DNA of 64,000 nucleotides from contig CM055870.1 of assembly GCA_029582165.1 (NCBI GenBank), forward strand, positions 17,734,332 to 17,798,331, given 5' to 3'. The translations under genes were made by a program, and so were the position numbers. This DNA is from Portulaca oleracea. Taxonomy: Eukaryota; Streptophyta; Magnoliopsida; Caryophyllales; Portulacaceae. The notes under the pieces were generated by a model, which saw nothing but the letters and a program-made list of their open reading frames with translations, did not search any database and was not told where the DNA came from. Of this stretch, positions 11,037 to 21,868 are shown in pieces (the first letter of the stretch is position 1; each line of letters opens with the position of its first letter).

Positions 11037-11060
11037 ATACAGTTACAGTAGTTTAGAGTT
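10998..11060. repeat. (TA)n run and right copy of the 30-bp direct repeat
   Basis: A TA dinucleotide run (about 10998-11032) leads into ATATTTGATACAGTTACAGT at 11031-11060, which matches 5341-5370. The same combination of AT run plus 30-mer stands on the far side of the LINE block. Confidence 0.85.
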
Positions 11061-11299
11061 GTCTCACAGTCTATATATAATTAGTATCTATTGATGTATA
11101 ATTTATACTGTTTTCCTTTTATATTTAAAAATATCATTTTAGTCAATATATTTCTCTTACTAAGAAGTAACAACTATGTTAAATAGAAGGTTATTTTCTT
11201 TTTAATTATATTATAGTATTTTTCTAATTAGCTAATATTATTCAGTTAAATATTGTTGGTAGTAACTCACATTGGCAATTAATATGTATATAATGATAT

Positions 11300-11903
11300 T
11301 GTTGGGTTATTGGCCCAAATTCTCTTGACTCATTATTTGGCAAGTTTCCTAAACCTGCTTAAACTCCAAATTATTGGTTGCTATTAGGAAATTATTTTAT
11401 TTCCTAATTATATTTAGGCAAATTTCCTAATTGTAATAGCATTCTAGCTAAAATCCAATTGTATTTGGAGTGGGAGTCTGCCAAATCTATAGGAAGTTTA
11501 CCCCTACAAATAGAGGTCTTTATTCACCTTGTAACATGCGCCAAACGGCCAACTTAGTAGATGTGAGTGCCTTCAAAACTCTTCATGAGGGAGGTACGGT
11601 TTATTTCCACATCTTCACCCTACTCATCTCTAGGTTGTGAGAGTGTATGAGAGACTATATTCTACCTCTTGTAATATCTCCTTTTTCTACTAGTGGATAC
11701 TGGTTGTCGCTGTGGGTTTTTCTCCGAGTTCTTCGGTTTCCCACGTAAAAATATTGTCTCACCTATATATCTTTGTTCTTGTCTCTCTATTATTATCCTC
11801 GATTCATAATCATCCTGTATTTCCTTCCGCTGCATATATTGCTCTATTTTTACACCCTAACAAGACTAACAACTGGCAACAAATCTGAATCCGATCCCTA
11901 ACA
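11300..11903 (+). mobile_element. Solo LTR, copy 2, with perfect 5-bp duplication
   Basis: The 604-bp LTR begins TGTTGGGTTATTGG and ends CCCTAACA. GATAT flanks it exactly on both sides (11295-11299 and 11904-11908). It is colinear with 4521-5114 but carries its own target duplication, so the two are independent insertions, each reduced to one LTR by recombination. Confidence 0.93.
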
Positions 11904-11928
11904 GATATTTTTTAAAAAAAAAATAAAG

Positions 11929-12060
11929 GATTATTGGACGATAATACACTGAACTTTAGGGGTATTGGAAATTAATGTACTCAACTTTTTTTTTTTGGAC
12001 TCTAATACACTGAACTTTGAGGGTATTGGACAATAATGCGATCGACGCAGAATCGTATAT
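11929..12060. mobile_element. Orphan terminal repeat of a Mutator-like MITE family
   Basis: The sequence GGATTATTGGACGATAATAC followed by repeated ACTGAACTTT and GGTATTGGA motifs matches the terminal arm of the element at 16094-16459. I could not find the opposing arm, so this is a truncated or single-ended copy. Confidence 0.55.
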
Positions 12061-12741
12061 ATTTGAGTGTCGTTTTTCTATTTTTTTCAAAAAATATTTT
12101 TACTGTGTAACAAAATATATATAAATAGGATGATTAATATTTTTCTTTTTTAAAAAAAAAACGACATCTAGATAAGATAACTACCCTGTCCAGTCGTAGA
12201 AGTAGAATCGTTTTTAATCATTACATGACAGAACTTGTTTTCTGGGGTTTGAGTCGCATAATGAGTTTGTGAATATTAAACTCTAATTCGTTGCTTAATC
12301 ATGGCTTTTGCTTCAAGTTGGTTTAAATTAATTATATTATGCTACTAATTTATTATTACCAACATTTTTATTTATCTGTCGTCTAGAAAATTATGTTAAA
12401 AACTCGTTAATATCTTAATTTGTGTAATAATTCATCATACGAAGTTGATATCATTAAACCATAATTAAAAATATCATTAAAAATATAATATTATAATTTT
12501 TTATAAAAATTTTATGTTAGAAATTATTGATTAAAAATTGAAACATAAATGACAGATAAAAAGGAGGGAGTATGTTGGATGTTTGAATCTTGATTATTTT
12601 CGGGAACTTAATTATGTGATTTCGGGTCACTGCGAAGGCGAACCTTCAATCTAAAATACGCAGTATTATGATTTAATTTAAGATCTCAGCACTCCAAATG
12701 TTGGGATTTATTGATAGTTTGACTTGACCTCTCTCCCTGTC
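12061..12741. other. AT-rich intergenic sequence
   Basis: No gene or element border is recognised between the orphan arm and the hAT MITE. The sequence is unique-looking AT-rich DNA. Confidence 0.5.
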
Positions 12742-13324
12742 TAGGGATGGCAACGGGGCGGATCCGGGATGAGTAACTATACCCCCGTCCTCATCCCCGC
12801 TCCCAAAACTCATCCCCATCCCCGCTTCGGGGAATGATTCTTGCCCCATCCCTATCCCCGCAAATTCCCCATCCCCAACGTGGATCCAACGGAGATTTTT
12901 TAAAACTATCCTAAATTTAACTAAATTTTAATCGGATCCGGTTTTTAATCGAACCCGGTTTTTAACATGTTCAAAATACAACGTATTTAACTTGCTCAAG
13001 TAATAATACATCAAAATCAAACAATAAACATCAACAAGTGAGAATAAATTGGAAAATTACTACTTTGTCCTTCCCATTAATATATACAGAGTATATATAT
13101 TAAATTTGAATAAAGGTTATTTGACAATTTTAACATTTTCGGGGATGGAGATTTGGGGTTGAGGATAGGGAATTCATCCCGGCAGGGAAAGTGGGGACGG
13201 GGATGGGGAAAATTTTGACCCCATTCCCGCCTCGTCCCCATCCCCAATGGGGGCGGAGATTTTTCCCTAGAGCAGGGTGGGCCCCCGACGGATTCGGGGA
13301 TTCCCCGCCCCATTGTCATCCCTA
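12742..13324 (+). mobile_element. hAT MITE, copy 1 (TAGGGATGGCAA family)
   Basis: The 583-bp element starts TAGGGATGGCAACGGGGCGG and ends CCCCATTGTCATCCCTA, imperfect inverted ends. The 8-bp target duplication TCCCTGTC is exact (12734-12741 and 13325-13332), diagnostic for hAT. The ends are rich in GGGGATGGGGAC-type repeats; the middle is AT-rich with a conserved stretch near 12970-13050. No coding capacity. Confidence 0.95.
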
Positions 13325-13501
13325 TCCCTGTCAAAATATCAATGGGCGAGCTGTTTATTCAATACCATACAATACAATACAACTAGAAGTTTCCCATATT
13401 TTCATATTCTCTCATATACCAATTATCATGAACAATAAGCCATATATAAAATATGTTAGGAAATTTAATTATTTAGTAAGTGGAACAAATATACTTGACT
13501 A

Positions 13502-13715
13502 CTATCTTCGTCCGTGATTAATTGTCCTTAAAACTACTTTCATGATACCAAAAAATATAGGGAATTGAGCAAAAAATTTATACATTGTCCAAAATGTCCT
13601 TGAAAATATCATTGGAAAGGTGCAAAAAGTGTATTTATAAGGGATAGAATGAGAATTATAGTTATTGGAAATGTAAAAGTTAGGTAATTGGACAAATAAA
13701 AAGGGACAGAGGTAG
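13502..13715. mobile_element. Degenerate Stowaway MITE
   Basis: The left end CTATCTTCGTCCG and right end GGGACAGAGGTAG are decayed forms of the Stowaway terminus, flanked by TA on both sides. Size is 214 bp. The internal motifs AATTGTCC and GGACAAATAAAAAGGGAC are typical of this family. Confidence 0.75.
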
Positions 13716-14300
13716 TATTATTCATGAGTCATCTTATTTATCATAACATGAACATTATAGAATATTTATTGGAAGAAAAATTACACAACCAATACTCGAC
13801 AAATTACATCGAGTCTAAACATATATATGAACTATAATTATAAGCAACTTAGATATACATATAAAACGAGAATAAAGAGAGTAGAGTTTTAGAGATAGTT
13901 TGATTTTGAGTAGAGCGTGCACAAAACACTTTCTTAAGAGAGGAAACGCTCACACTGCACTGGTAATATAATTCAAGTGCGGTCCTCCCCAAAGATACTA
14001 CAACCCGTTGGATTCTTTCGAATGCAGTGAGAGGCGTCGAACTGATCACTTAACTTGTGTACCATGGGCCTCAATTGAAGTGGGCTGCTCCCCTGGATCT
14101 CCCCAACACGGTCAAAGTGTTCCATCGAAGACTGTGAAAAAGTAAACTAGACAAATTAATTAGGACGGATGGAACACCAAATAATTTTTTTTATAAACAA
14201 AAAACACTCCAAGATGGTTGGCCAAATAAGACCGTTTGAAGTGACCTTTTAATGAACAGTCGCGTGAAAAAAGCGGGCGAGCGTTCAATAAACGACTGTT
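13716..14300. other. Unassigned intergenic sequence
   Basis: The segment 13900-14110 has balanced composition and, on the minus strand, looks like transcribed or LTR-like sequence, but I cannot identify it. Repeated ACGGTCGTT and inverted GAACAGTCG/CGACTGTTC motifs occur at 14250-14335. Confidence 0.35.
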
Positions 14301-14317
14301 CACATAACGGTCGTTAA

Positions 14318-14700
14318 ATGAACGGTCGTTCCGTTTTTAATAGGGACGAACGAATTGAATTTCATTCAATTGCACCGTTGGCTTTTGTTTCCAAACCTCA
14401 ATTTCTCCATTCGTCCCCTCTTGAAGTCCGGCGACTTGGACCGGAAACCGCCGCCTGCCGCCACATTTCCCGGGAGCCGACGACGGTAAGTCGTTCTCTT
14501 CTCCCTCCTTATCAATTCTTTTAAGTTTTTGGTGGTTAATAACAACACAAACCCTTCCTCTTACTAGCAAATTGGACCGGAAACCGCCACTTTCTTGCTG
14601 CCGCCGTAGTAGTCCTCGCCGCCGTCGCCGCCCGCCGTCGTCCCCGCTTCCCCCGTCGTCGCCGCCGCCTCGTTCTCCCTGGTAAATTCTTTGAAATTTG
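14318..14700 (+). other. GC-rich exon-like island with two donor-like sites
   Basis: In AT-rich surroundings this island reaches very high GC and contains the 17-bp sequence TTGGACCGGAAACCGCC twice (14436-14452 and 14572-14588). Each copy is followed by proline/arginine-type codons and a splice-donor-like site (CGACGGTAAGTCG near 14485; CTGGTAAATT near 14691). The open frame at 14318-14524 covers the first copy. It could be the 5' end of a decayed gene or a captured and duplicated exon in a transposon. No domain is recognisable. Confidence 0.35.
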
Positions 14701-15905
14701 TCAATTTTGTTAATTATATATTTATTTGTATAAATTATGAGCATGCATTAATTAGGTTAGTATTTGTGTAAAAAATTGTTTAGTTAGTTATGTTGTGAAT
14801 AATTTGAGTGAATAATTAGTATTTATTCGATTAATTTTTGTATTAATTACTGTTTAAGTATTGAATAATTAGTTTAATGATATGTTAGTTGTGTTAAGAC
14901 CATCCGCAGCGGCGAGGGCAGAGCTGACATGGCGTCCACCTGTCCGACGAGGTCGAGATTTGGGAAGCAGTAGCAAGGTTGAGCATGGCGGTCGAGGCAG
15001 ACTCAAATTCATCCTCGCCTGCCGAGGTTGAAGACGAGATCTCGACCATCTTTTCCTTTTTTTTTTAATTTCGTTTTCATTAATCAAAACGACGTCGTTT
15101 TGATAAAAAAAAGGCTGACGTCGTTTTTTAATTTGGTTTTCATCTCCGCGTGCTTCTGGAGTATGCTAGTCTATGCTTGTGGAGTGCATTGGGCAGTGTG
15201 TTTTCAACTTCCAAAATTCAGTACATGTGCTGCTCATTGATACAATCAAATTTAATTTTTATGACCTTTCAGTTTATTTGACAATCACATTTAATTTTCG
15301 TCAACATCTTTATTGCTATTGATACAATCAAATTTTGGATTAGGTTAAATAGCAATAGTCTTTTTTTTTGATGAAAAAATAGCAATAGTCTTAACATTTA
15401 ATTTTTCCACTTTTTAAAAATAATTTTATATTAATTTATGTTTTCTGTAAAAGTAAATTAAATTAAATAAATCAAAACAGCCAAATTATACATTATTATC
15501 CATAAAAAAATTTAATTATTAAATATAGGACCTACACTTTTTTTATTTATTTAAATCAAACTCACATCCACCGTTGGAGAGCAAAGACTAAAACTCTAAT
15601 TTTTTTTAGTGGGTCCACTACTTCCACATCATCCGATTAAGTAAAACTCACCCTCACCATTGCGGGTGCTCTAATTATATGTTTATGTGTATGTTTATGT
15701 GTTAATTGTGTTTTATTATTGAATTTTTGTATTAATTGTATGTTAATTGTATTAGTTAGTTATGTTTTGTAATATTTATTGTTTTAGCTTTGAAAATTGT
15801 TAATTGTATGTTTATGTGTGTAAATTATGAGCATGCGTAAATTAGTATGGATTAGGTTAATATATGTGTAAAGAATGTTTAGTTAGTTATGTTGTGTATA
15901 ATTTT
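14660..15905 (+). repeat. Direct repeat split by a MITE
   Basis: A block with GTATAAATTATGAGCATGC, TTAGGTTA, TGTGTAAA and TTTAGTTAGTTATGTTGTG motifs occurs at about 14700-14815 and again at about 15790-15905. The copies are diverged. The MITE at 14898-15671 lies between them. Confidence 0.65.
14898..15671. mobile_element. MITE with TAA duplication (GAGCATCCGCAATGG-like ends)
   Basis: The left end GACCATCCGCAGCGGCGAGGG pairs with the right end, which reads GAGCACCCGCAATGGTGAGGG on the other strand. TAA flanks both sides (14895-14897 and 15672-15674). The 774-bp interior contains a GC-rich left part (14930-15050) and an AT-rich right part, with no transposase. This suits a PIF/Harbinger-type non-autonomous element. 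Confidence 0.7.
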
Positions 15906-16093
15906 TTTTTTTGTGTAGGGTAGGTTTGGTAAAAAATGCTTAGTTACCTTTTTCCATAAAATTCATTGTTGTTCGTCGCTAAACAACATATTGAAAAGTT
16001 GGGGAATATCATCCTCATTCTTTGAAATGTTGTTTTAGCACGCTTTAAATTCATTTGAAACTACGACATGGAAATCCACCATTATTAGAAAAA

Positions 16094-16459
16094 GGAATTT
16101 TGGACGCTAATATACTGAACTTTTTGGGTATTGGACAATAATGCACTGAACTTTGACTTTGGACAATAATGCACTGAACTTTGGGGGGTGTTGGATAATA
16201 TTGCACTCAGGACAATTTCGACGGTGACAAACTTGGTGACAATCTTACGTGACAGACCGAGAAGACAAATGTTTTTGGACCAATTCATCTCCTCCACCCA
16301 CTACATATGATTGCCACCAAGTTAGTCATTGCCAAAATCATACTGAGTGCATTATTGTTCAACACCCCCCAAAGTACAGTGTATTATTGTCCAATCTCAA
16401 AGTTTAGTGCATTATTGTCCAATACCCCAAAAGTTCAGTATATTAACATCCAAAAACCC
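16094..16459. mobile_element. Mutator-like fold-back MITE with 9-bp duplication
   Basis: Long inverted arms (about 150 bp each, GGAATTTTGGACG... against GGGTTTTTGGATG...) leave a very short middle. The arms carry the repeated unit 'TTGGACAATAATGCACTGAAC'-type, three times per arm. The flanks TTAGAAAAA (16085-16093) and TTATAAAAA (16460-16468) match at 8 of 9 bases, in keeping with a Mutator-type 9-bp duplication. Total 366 bp, non-coding. Confidence 0.82.
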
Positions 16460-16571
16460 TTATAAAAAAATGTTGAGTTAGGATGATTTTGATAGTTATG
16501 AGTAAATGAGTTAGTTATTATGTTTGATTAGGAATGAATTTACGCGACTAACACCTTTGTTGGATAACTAA

Positions 16572-16890
16572 ATTAAAGACAAGTCTCTAAATGTCAATTG
16601 ACCCTTGTTGTGATGAACAATACGTCGGAGTTATACGTATGAGAAATCCACCGTTTGTGACAAAACAAATGTCGATCGTTGAGTTTTTTAGCATCCCAAT
16701 CACTAATAAAATGAACACCGAAGAGCTCAATCTTGATTTCTTGGGTGTTCGTTTTATAGGTGGTTGGGATGCTAAATGCACAACGATCGACATTTGCTAC
16801 GTCACAAGCGGTGAATTTCTCGTACATACAACTCCGACAACTTGTTCATCACAACAAGGGTGAATTGAAATTTAGAGACATGCCTTTAAT
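16572..16890. repeat. 320-bp near-palindrome (hairpin 1)
   Basis: The left arm (16572-16730) is the reverse complement of the right arm (16735-16890) at roughly 80-85 percent. The tip is the stem GAACACC.AAGA around a loop of about 12 bases near 16731. Shared motifs include ATGTCGATCGTTG and ACCCTTGTTGTGATGAACAA. It has no recognisable transposon terminus. Open frames on both strands here are consequences of the palindrome. Confidence 0.85.
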
Positions 16891-17157
16891 TAAGTTAATC
16901 TCTGAAGTGGTTAGCATAAATTTGTTTCGTATCCAACCTAATTGCTAACTTAATAACTCATAACCCCAAATGAAGACATGAATTATAAATAACTATGTCA
17001 CATCCCTTTGCTAGCTTAAGTACTCAACAACCAGTTTAGGGTTAGTAAATAGGTTAGCTGTCATGGTAGTTTAGAGTAGAAAGTAGGGTAATTTATAGTT
17101 CTAGTATCTCAGTTATAGATGTCATAAAGAGAGGTTGAGTGTGGGTTCTGTTAGTGT

Positions 17158-17690
17158 CCATGAGAGTGTGTTTTTCCTGATAATTTATGGCTGAAAAATA
17201 CTTTCATGAGTCGTACCGACTCTCCAATTTATTTGTCTAGTTCCCTTAAAGAAGCGCAATCTTAGCATTGAAATCGCGCGAGGTCTATAGTGCTTTAGGA
17301 GTTAGTACAATGCAGTGTTTCCATTGTGCAACCTGGTGGGCAGCAAGACAAGGCGGGAATGAGAGAGAAGCTTATAGTAAAAGGTCTAATAGAAATCGTG
17401 GTGGGCTTTCTTGCATGCATCAAAGCCCACCACGATTTCTATTAAACCTTTTACTATAAGCTTCTCTCTCATTCACGCCTGTCTTCCGCCACCAGTGTCA
17501 TAATGGAAACACTGCATTGTACCGAATCTGAGACGCTTCTAACTCCCAAAGCACTATAGACCTCGCGCAATTTCACTGCTGAGATTGCGCTACTTTTTGG
17601 GAACCAGACAAATAAAAGGAGAGTCGATACGACTCATGAAAGTTTTTTTTCAGCCATAAATTATCAGGAACAAACAAACTCTCATCGGGT
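17158..17690. repeat. 530-bp near-palindrome (hairpin 2)
   Basis: Left arm (17158-17409) and right arm (17422-17690) are reverse complements, around a 12-base loop centred at 17416. The inner 60 bp on each side are nearly perfect (GTGGGCTTT/AAAGCCCAC and AAGCTTATAGTAAAAGG). The outer half contains mismatches and one 15-17 bp indel near 17540. It lies about 180 bp upstream of the CACTA transposase frame and may be part of that element's non-coding 5' region or a separate fold-back insertion. Confidence 0.9.
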
Positions 17691-17873
17691 AATACCATTA
17701 TCCTCTTGACTATTGACATATATAGCTTAGTTGTAGATGTCATAGAAAAATGTTGAGTTTGGATGCTTTTGGTAGTTATTAGTAAGTGAGCTCACCTTGC
17801 AAATTAATGTGTTGACATGCACAAATGTCAATTGTCGAAATCTAATTCGGTTAACTTTGCAGATTTGAACAAT

Positions 17874-19289
17874 ATGGAAAATACTAGGAAATGGGTGTAC
17901 GAGATAATCGATGAGGAGGGGTATCTTAGCAAAGAGTTTGTTATAGGGGTGAAAAAAGAATTTTTGCCAGTTGCTAAACAAACCATTAGCTTCCAATCGG
18001 ATAAAGTACTTAGGTGTCCATGTTCAAAGTGTAAAAACATGAAACACCAACGTGAGGACAATGTTAAGGTGCACTTGTACAAAAATCGGTTCATACCACG
18101 TTATTTTGTGTGGACGAGTCACGATGAGGTGTACGTGCCTCCAGTGGCCACGGTCCCCATCCAAACTTTGAACCAAATTGAAGGGTCGTCGAGTACTGAT
18201 GTGTTAGACCCAATGCAAGAAATGCTCACGGATGCCATTGGAGATTTATCGTCCGATGTGTTTGACACAGTAGATGATGAGCCGTCTGATGGAGGGCAAG
18301 AATTTCTAGAAATGTTAGAAGCGTCCAAACGACCTTTGTATGAGGGTTGCAAACTGTCACAATTGTCAGTAGTGTCTCGGCTTGTTAACATAAAATGTGA
18401 GTATAATCTCCCTAACAAAGCCGTAGACAGTCTGCTAGCCCTCATGAAAGACATTTGTCCTCCTGTTAATGAAATGACAGACACGTACCACTCGTCGAAG
18501 AAGTTACTCAAAGCTTTAGAACTTCCGCATGAGAGGATCGACGCGTGTCCAAAGGGGTGTATGTTGTTTTGGAAGGAGAACTCCATGCTTGATAGTTGCA
18601 ACTTTTGCGGTGCTGATCGATATGTGCGGACAACGGCTAAGGGTAAAAAGATCGCCCACAAGGAGCTCATATACTTTCCAATCGGTCCGCGGTTGCAAAG
18701 ATTATACTTGACTAAGACATCAGCAGAGCAAATGAGGTGGCACTCAACAAATGTTCGAGGGGACGGTGACATGGTTCATCCGTGCAATGGTGAAGCTTGG
18801 AAACATTTTGATGTCACTCACAAAGAGTTCGCATCGGAACCACGCAATGTGCGGTATGGTATATGCACAGATGGTTTCGCCCCTTTCGGTAGTTTCGGGC
18901 AAACTTATTCTACATGGCCTGTTATAGCTACCTCCTACAATTTGCCTCCGTGGCTTTGCATGAAGAAGCCTTACATATTCCTCACGCTCTTGATTCCTGG
19001 TCCGAAAAGTCCAAAGGGAAACTTGGACGTATACCTGCAGCCGTTAATAGACGAGTTGAAACAGTTGTGGGAGGAGGGTGTAGACACGTATGATGTGTCT
19101 TTGAAGGAAACGTTTAGAATGAAAGCGTCCGTGTTGTGGACAATAAGTGATTTTCCAGCGTACGGTATGCTTTCTGGGTGGACCACCGCAGGTAAGCTAG
19201 CTTGTCTATATTGCATGGACAAAACAAAATCACGGTGGCTGAAACATGGGAGGAAACAGTCATGGTTTGATTGTCATCGACAGTTCTAG
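17874..19289 (+). pseudogene. CACTA (En/Spm) TNP2-type transposase, C-terminally truncated
   Basis: The reading MENTRKWVYEIIDEEGYL begins at 17874 just after a splice-acceptor-like TTTGCAG. Residues 1-90 form the transposase-associated cysteine-rich domain (RCPCSKCKNMKHQ, FVWTSHDE). From about residue 165 the Transposase_21 core follows: LYEGCKLSQLSVVSRLVNIK, IDACPKGCMLFWKE, CNFCGADRY, NGEAWKHFDVTHKEFASEPR, LPPWLCMKKPYIF, DVYLQPLIDELKQLW, FPAYGMLSGWTTAGKLACLYC. The frame stops right after SWFDCHRQF, where the family normally continues for hundreds of residues, and the following DNA is unrelated. That marks a deletion or insertion junction at about 19286. No CACTA termini were found. The 471-codon frame itself has no stop or frameshift. 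Confidence 0.95.
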
Positions 19290-19580
19290 CTGTCATAACT
19301 TCATTTCTTTTGAGGCTCGGGCGGGAGAGAGAGAGAGGAATGCAAATGTGGTCTTATGCTTATGCATGCTATGCTACATATACAAGACTTCCTTATGTAC
19401 AAATACAAGACTCTATTATGCAGCCCTAATCTTAATGCATGGTGTGACTCCTTTTTTTTTATTTGATTCAAGAAGAAATAAGGGAAAAACTAGAAAACTA
19501 ACGTGACTCAAAATGAAAAACAAATTGATGGGACTTGAAATGCAAACTAGTGTGACTTAAAATGAAAAAAAGCACATGAT

Positions 19581-19913
19581 CTAAAAAATAAACGCACATC
19601 GATTTGCTGCATGTATGCGATATGAACAGCCCCTACTTTCCCAAGGAAAAAAAAGAATAAGGAAAAGTAAATAAAAAACTGTAAGTGTCAAGGGCGATTT
19701 CGAAGTGAGTTTCAGGACAAGACGAAAAATGACGAGTTCGATCTCTTCTTGAACTGCCTCACAAGTTGCCATGATGTGGATGTGAGCTATGTCTGAGCCC
19801 CCAATTGAAATGGTGCAAAACAGGATACCAATGGAAAACTCAGCCTGATTAAGCTCTTTGACGATATGGTTGGGATGCTTAATTTCGGTGACATGGTTAG
19901 GAACCCGGAGCAC
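19581..19913 (-). pseudogene. Possible Gypsy protease-region remnant
   Basis: The minus-strand frame reads RVPNHVTEIKHPNHIVKELN, AEFSIG, GGSDIAHIHIMATCEAVQ. In Tat/Ogre-type Gypsy polyproteins a similar order (VPxHVT..., ...GxxHxxALHI...C, then the aspartic-protease active site) precedes the protease. The active-site DNGS motif is not preserved here. Orientation agrees with the gag remnant at 21869-22798. The assignment is an inference from pattern only. Confidence 0.3.
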
Positions 19914-19929
19914 TAGGAGGGATCAAGTG

Positions 19930-21860
19930 GTAATCCATCTTGATTTCCCTTGCCTTTTCTCTATCTTTCCTGGTTCTTTTAGGTAGGAACATGTAAGCAC
20001 CAAGCCCCTAGTATCAGTGAACAAACGTTCTTTAGATGAGTTAGAAAGATCGACCTAGGTGGGTGTCACCTTCAAGCAACTATTTTGATGCAGTTGCCTT
20101 CTTGTTCTACTGACAGAGTTATCCCTCACTCAGGTATTCTGAAAACGAGGATTAACTGACGAATCTCATACATGCATTAATAACCAAATCAGAAGAGCTC
20201 ACAAGGCGATGGGGATGAAAATATGGGAATGATGGAAAAGGTGGTGAAAGGTCAGGCCCCGATATAGGGCGAGATGAGGTTGTGAGTGGTTTGGTGAGGA
20301 TAACGATTAGATGAACAATATGGTGAATGGATGAGTAGTTCGATAGACAGAAGTTCGAACTGGTGAAGGTGGATGAGATGGTCTATGGATGGAGTACCAT
20401 ATCTCATAAGGGAAGAGATGGTCAAATGGTTATGGTTTGATGAATTTAGGTATGAAGGGTGATCCAAGTCTGATGGGAAAAGGTGGGTGTGCTTTAGTGA
20501 AACAAATCTGACAGCTTGTCACTGTCATTAGAGACCAAGGTTTCCTCTTCTTTTGCCTAGCTCGCCTGGTGAGGTTTTCGAGCTAGCCACTCTTTATTCT
20601 ATCTCTCAAAGACCAAATGACTCGATGATGGATTTTCTCTAAAGTGAATTGTAGTGGTCGGGCCTCCAAGAGGTTCTCCTATGTATCCAGTATGGAATTA
20701 GGCCAGTCGTAGTTCAACAGGTGCAGCTTTGATTGATGCCTTAAGAAGGACTTTGAGATGGGTCGAAGGTTTAATGGGAAGGATAGGTGTGAGGGTTTGA
20801 CGGGAAGGTTTTGGAATGTGTGCAAGTGACCTATGTAAACCGACGATTGCCTCTTATGCCTCTTATTCTTGCTTTCTTCTTTCTCTTTTTTTTGTATTTT
20901 TTTTATATTTTTGTATTATTTTTTAAAACTCGATAACCCAATCTATATTTCTCTTTTCCATGATATTTATCACCCGCAACACATTAGTTGGCTTAAATGG
21001 ATTTACGGAAGAGATGGTCATAAAATGAATGACCAGGTTCGTGGTGGTGGTTAAGAAGATGGTGTGAGAAAGTAATAATGTAGGTAAAGCGGCTAGGTGA
21101 GAATGAAGGTGGTGATGATGTAGGTGGTAAAGGGTGGAAACCTTCTATCATAGGCATGTCCTTTTCAGCTGCATGATTTATTTGATAGTGAGATTCAATT
21201 TTAAAGACTATTGGTCGCTTTGAATTCTCTCCTTTTGCCTAACCTGTTGGGTGAGTGTTCAGGTTAGCTTCTCTCCTCTTAATTTTCACTCATTTACCTC
21301 TCCTTTTGCCCAACTTGTTAGATGAGTGTTCAAGCTGGCCTCGCTCTTTTTTTTTTATCTCTCTTTTTGCCTAACTTCGCTTTGGCGGTGAAGTTAGCCT
21401 CTCTTCTCTCTATTAACCTTGGACTCGGGGTAGGGTGCAACAACATAAAGAAGGTGTGATCAAGATGTGAGATGGAATGGAAAATGTGAGCAGAGGGATG
21501 AGTCAGACTTGGACGGTCATATGGGTGAGTGAGCTCTTCAATTCAAATCAAGAATGCAAACACAAGATTCTTTTCTCAACAGTTTAGAAGCAAATGAAGG
21601 GTCGGGGAAGACGAAAGTCATAATCATGAAAGATTTCATCTTTATTGAATGCAGCTAAGATGAATACATTAAAAAAAATTTGCTTGGGAGATGTCCCAAC
21701 TAACTCTGAAAATGAAGACGATTGCCATGAAAAGAAAAGACGCAACATCAGGGGATCGCCTAATTGATCTTTGCAGATAGGGGTTTTGGAAAGACCCCGT
21801 TTGACTCTGTAGTAAGCCACGTTCAAATTAGGTTTCTATGTTGCGATTGGCAGTGACAAC
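19930..21860 (-). other. Decayed retroelement-like sequence with short repeats
   Basis: No intact coding frame is visible. Imperfect repeats of about 70 bp with TTTTGCC(T/C)AAC, TGTTGGGTGAGTGTTCA and GGTTAGC/AGCTGGCC motifs occur at 20550-20600, 21235-21270, 21300-21340 and 21360-21400, several of them short palindromes. Position between a gag remnant and a possible protease remnant suggests the interior of the same Gypsy element. Confidence 0.35.
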
Positions 21861-21868
21861 TTCCCGGA

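Noticed and set aside
4521..11903. A single LTR retrotransposon with the two LTRs at its ends
   Set aside because: Each LTR has its own flanking duplication and the DNA between is LINE, with no PBS or retrotransposon core.
14318..14524. Independent host gene at the GC-rich island
   Set aside because: The frame is short, open on both strands because of composition, and has no domain or matching downstream exons.
16572..17690. MicroRNA precursors
   Set aside because: The arms are 150-250 bp, much longer than normal plant pre-miRNAs, and no conserved mature sequence is evident. Small-RNA data would be needed.
18119..18772. 217-codon minus-strand frame
   Set aside because: Shadow of the CACTA transposase, which has clear domain motifs on plus.
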